DNA of 60,000 nucleotides. Origin: Cristatella mucedo (lineage: Eukaryota > Bryozoa > Phylactolaemata > Cristatellidae). The DNA lies in contig WPIO01000024.1 in assembly GCA_009760855.2 (NCBI GenBank), positions 2,581,001-2,641,000 on the forward strand, written 5' to 3'. Under the pieces are notes generated by a model, which saw nothing but the letters and a program-made list of their open reading frames with translations, had not been told where the DNA came from and did no database searches. Positions 58,024 through 60,000 of the stretch are shown one piece after another (the first letter of the stretch is position 1; the number at the start of each line of letters is the position of its first letter). A program made the position numbers and the translations under genes.

Positions 58024-59080
58024 CTGCAAAGTGTGTAAGGCACTTCGCAAATGACTGAGGAAATCCAATAATGCTAGGCCACTCGCGCCGCCCTCGGCTT
58101 CGAGCACATTAGCACATATAGAGCGTGTGAACACACTTGCACGCGCATGTGCACCCTTTATTGCTGGTAACTGCGTACAATATTTATGGAAACTTGGATG
58201 CCTGTGCATATTTGCTGTTGTCTGCATCTCGCGGAAGAGTAATGCGGGGAGTTACATACTTTGCAAGGAAACTATCATCGGTCGGTAATACAACGCCGAA
58301 ATGAAGTACGCCTATGCATTCCAATAGATACAGAAGTTCTAGGTTGCTGCGTTTTTCTGCAAAACAAGCCACCGTCGCTAGCAGAGTGCTGCATTACACG
58401 GAGCTTCTACAGTCGAACCATGGTCGGAACTGTGAAAAATTTTGTGCTTGGACAACCCACTAATTTTAACAAATAACTGATGGATTTGTCTGTACTTTCT
58501 GGAGCTGCTTAGATGTTAACATAACATACTGAACGCTTTTTTTGCATAGTCGCCGGTCGGTGTTGCAGAGCAGACTAGGGTCCAAAATTACGAAGCGTAA
58601 ATATAGGCAGTTCGCGATTCGCTGGCCAGTGCCTTTGCTTTCGCTGTTTAGCGATTGATTGCAGTTTCTACAATTTTATAACCACTTTGAATCGAGTATC
58701 TAGGTAGAAAAAAATATTTCCGCAAGCCACAGACCGCGCCGTCTCGAGTGGCTAGCTGTAGCAGGCCGCATTCAGCTGCACGCTCGAGCGGTTTTTTCTA
58801 ATGCTGAATGGTACGAGCCATTACGCCATTGCACTGAGTGCAGATAAATTTCGCCTTCAGAGGTCCATCCCTTAACCTCTTGCCTTAAAAGCGTAAGCTT
58901 TAAATGTTCTTACGCGCTCGAGGCAAAACTCTTCCTACTGTCAGAAAAGCAGGCCCTTCAGGGTGCTGAGCGCTTCTTCAGGGTGCTGAGCACCAACACA
59001 CTCCATATGTCTACACGGCCTGTGCGGTATCGACCGGATACCGTATTCACCGCTCGCCTGACAGGAGTGAGTAATAACTC
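58024..59080. other. Intronic sequence of SLC10 gene B
   Basis: Upstream of the last exon on the minus strand. No SLC10 exon is visible. It contains a short tandem duplication (CTTCAGGGTGCTGAG twice, 58958-58992) and the first half of a direct repeat described in the findings. Confidence 0.45.
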
Positions 59081-59460
59081 ACTCGCGCATCTATTTATCG
59101 CAGCATTTAGTGGCTCCGTATGATTCGTCCTTTGTGTGCTTAATTAGCATATTAATGCCTGCTGACACTGTGCATATTGCCACTAATCGTATTTGCAAGG
59201 CAATCCGGTGTATGTCACCTCTAACCATGTTAAGCTTGTTGACGTCGATCATGAAACCGCTAGCCATTTGATATTGCTTCTTTTACAGCATAAGTAGAGT
59301 ACCTAGAAAGAGATTAAGTTCTCTGAGAGCGTTACACAAATGTACTATCATTCGATAGGGTTCTGAACGCCAGCACTGTGTGTCCATGCGGCCAATGCAG
59401 TATCGGCCGGATACCGTGTTCACTGCTCCCTGACAGGAGTGAGTAATAAGTCGCTCACGA
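58990..59460. repeat. Direct repeat (about 95 bp) flanking a LINE-A 3' end
   Basis: Copy one at about 58990-59085 and copy two at 59362-59460 share CGGATACCGTATTCAC or CGGATACCGTGTTCAC, then TGACAGGAGTGAGTAATAA. The LINE-A fragment lies between them. Confidence 0.75.
59085..59345 (+). mobile_element. LINE-A 3' end
   Basis: GTATGATTCGTCCTTTGTGT, GTGTATGTCACCTCTAACCA, hairpin region CTAGAAAGAGATTAAGTTCT, short ATTC tail. Flanked by a direct repeat. Confidence 0.8.
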
Positions 59461-59893
59461 GTGGTCTCCACCGGTGCGTCCAGCAACGCTGCGCGATAGC
59501 CGGCTGAGATGATGTCAAGGTATTTAGCAAGCTAGCAAAGGTGGCAGTTTCAAATGCAGCGACAGAAGACCGACGGCCGATGGAATTTTGCACCGACACA
59601 GCGGGCACACGGAGGAGGACAATCCAGCAACTAATCGCTTGCTTTTTTGTCCACTGGTTTTCAAATAGAGCTACGGATTAAAGTTCTCATAATTGCACTT
59701 CTCCAAAGAAACAGTGTGACAAAAGTGGCTGGACTAGCTGCTACATTCCGCACTAGTTTGATTGCAGCTCCCTTAGCTCTCGTGGCGATGAAATGATCTA
59801 ACAGCGTCAGTTATTTTTGTGCGACTTGAAGCCATCACACTAGAGAATTGGAACTTAAAAGGTAACTCGTTTGCAGAGGCAGCTGCATATAAT

Positions 59894-59895
<2 letters not shown>

Positions 59896-59952
<57 letters not shown>
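59896..59952. repeat. TA microsatellite
   Basis: About 28 TA units. Confidence 0.97.
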
Positions 59953-59956
<4 letters not shown>

Positions 59957-60000
59957 GATAAAATCCACGAAAGACAAAAAAGAGCGATTTGAATTGCTGA

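Overview
The window is nuclear DNA of an animal: the genes have introns with GT/AG junctions, coding exons are sparse, and most of the sequence is old transposable elements. Three genes, all on the minus strand, carry the only coding sequence I trust. The gene content (SLC10 transporters and a GT10 alpha-1,3-fucosyltransferase in a landscape of L2/CR1-type LINEs) fits an invertebrate. A chelicerate such as a tick is my best guess, but nothing here proves it.

Gene layout. (1) A complete SLC10 (sodium/bile-acid cotransporter family) gene runs from 14472 to 1111 in three exons that join in frame to 452 residues: 14472-13942, 11247-11076 and 1766-1111. (2) A GT10 fucosyltransferase has two exons, 31568-31025 and 28817-28097; its start codon lies in an unseen upstream exon. 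(3) A second SLC10 gene is represented only by its last exon, 58023-57293, with a splice acceptor of the same phase as in the first gene; its other exons lie beyond the right edge. The two SLC10 genes look like tandem paralogs flanking the fucosyltransferase.

The rest is layered mobile DNA. The commonest family (called LINE-A here) is an L2/CR1-like non-LTR element with a conserved 3' hairpin; its best copy is 53010-51497. A second LINE (LINE-B) has a different 3' end with a TTACA-rich tail. Two tRNA-derived SINE families are present. SINE1 has about ten copies. SINE2 has three copies and ends in the LINE-A hairpin, with compensatory stem changes, so it probably uses LINE-A machinery. A fragment of a LINE with a restriction-like endonuclease (R2/NeSL/Hero/R4 group) lies at 37055-37805. 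An LTR retrotransposon at 26954-23008 (minus) has a complete 5' LTR, primer-binding site, gag and protease, polypurine tract and part of the 3' LTR, but no reverse transcriptase or integrase.

The oddest structure is a GC-rich module of about 2.35 kb present twice in direct orientation (18160-20545 and 42205-44530). Each copy follows the 3' end of the same LINE-A subtype. In the first copy the LINE's terminal hairpin has grown into a GA array of about 250 bp. I cannot assign the module to a known family. Several insertions are nested (2.0, 35.4-35.8, 38.2-38.8 and 51.2-53.3 kb), which gives relative ages for the families.
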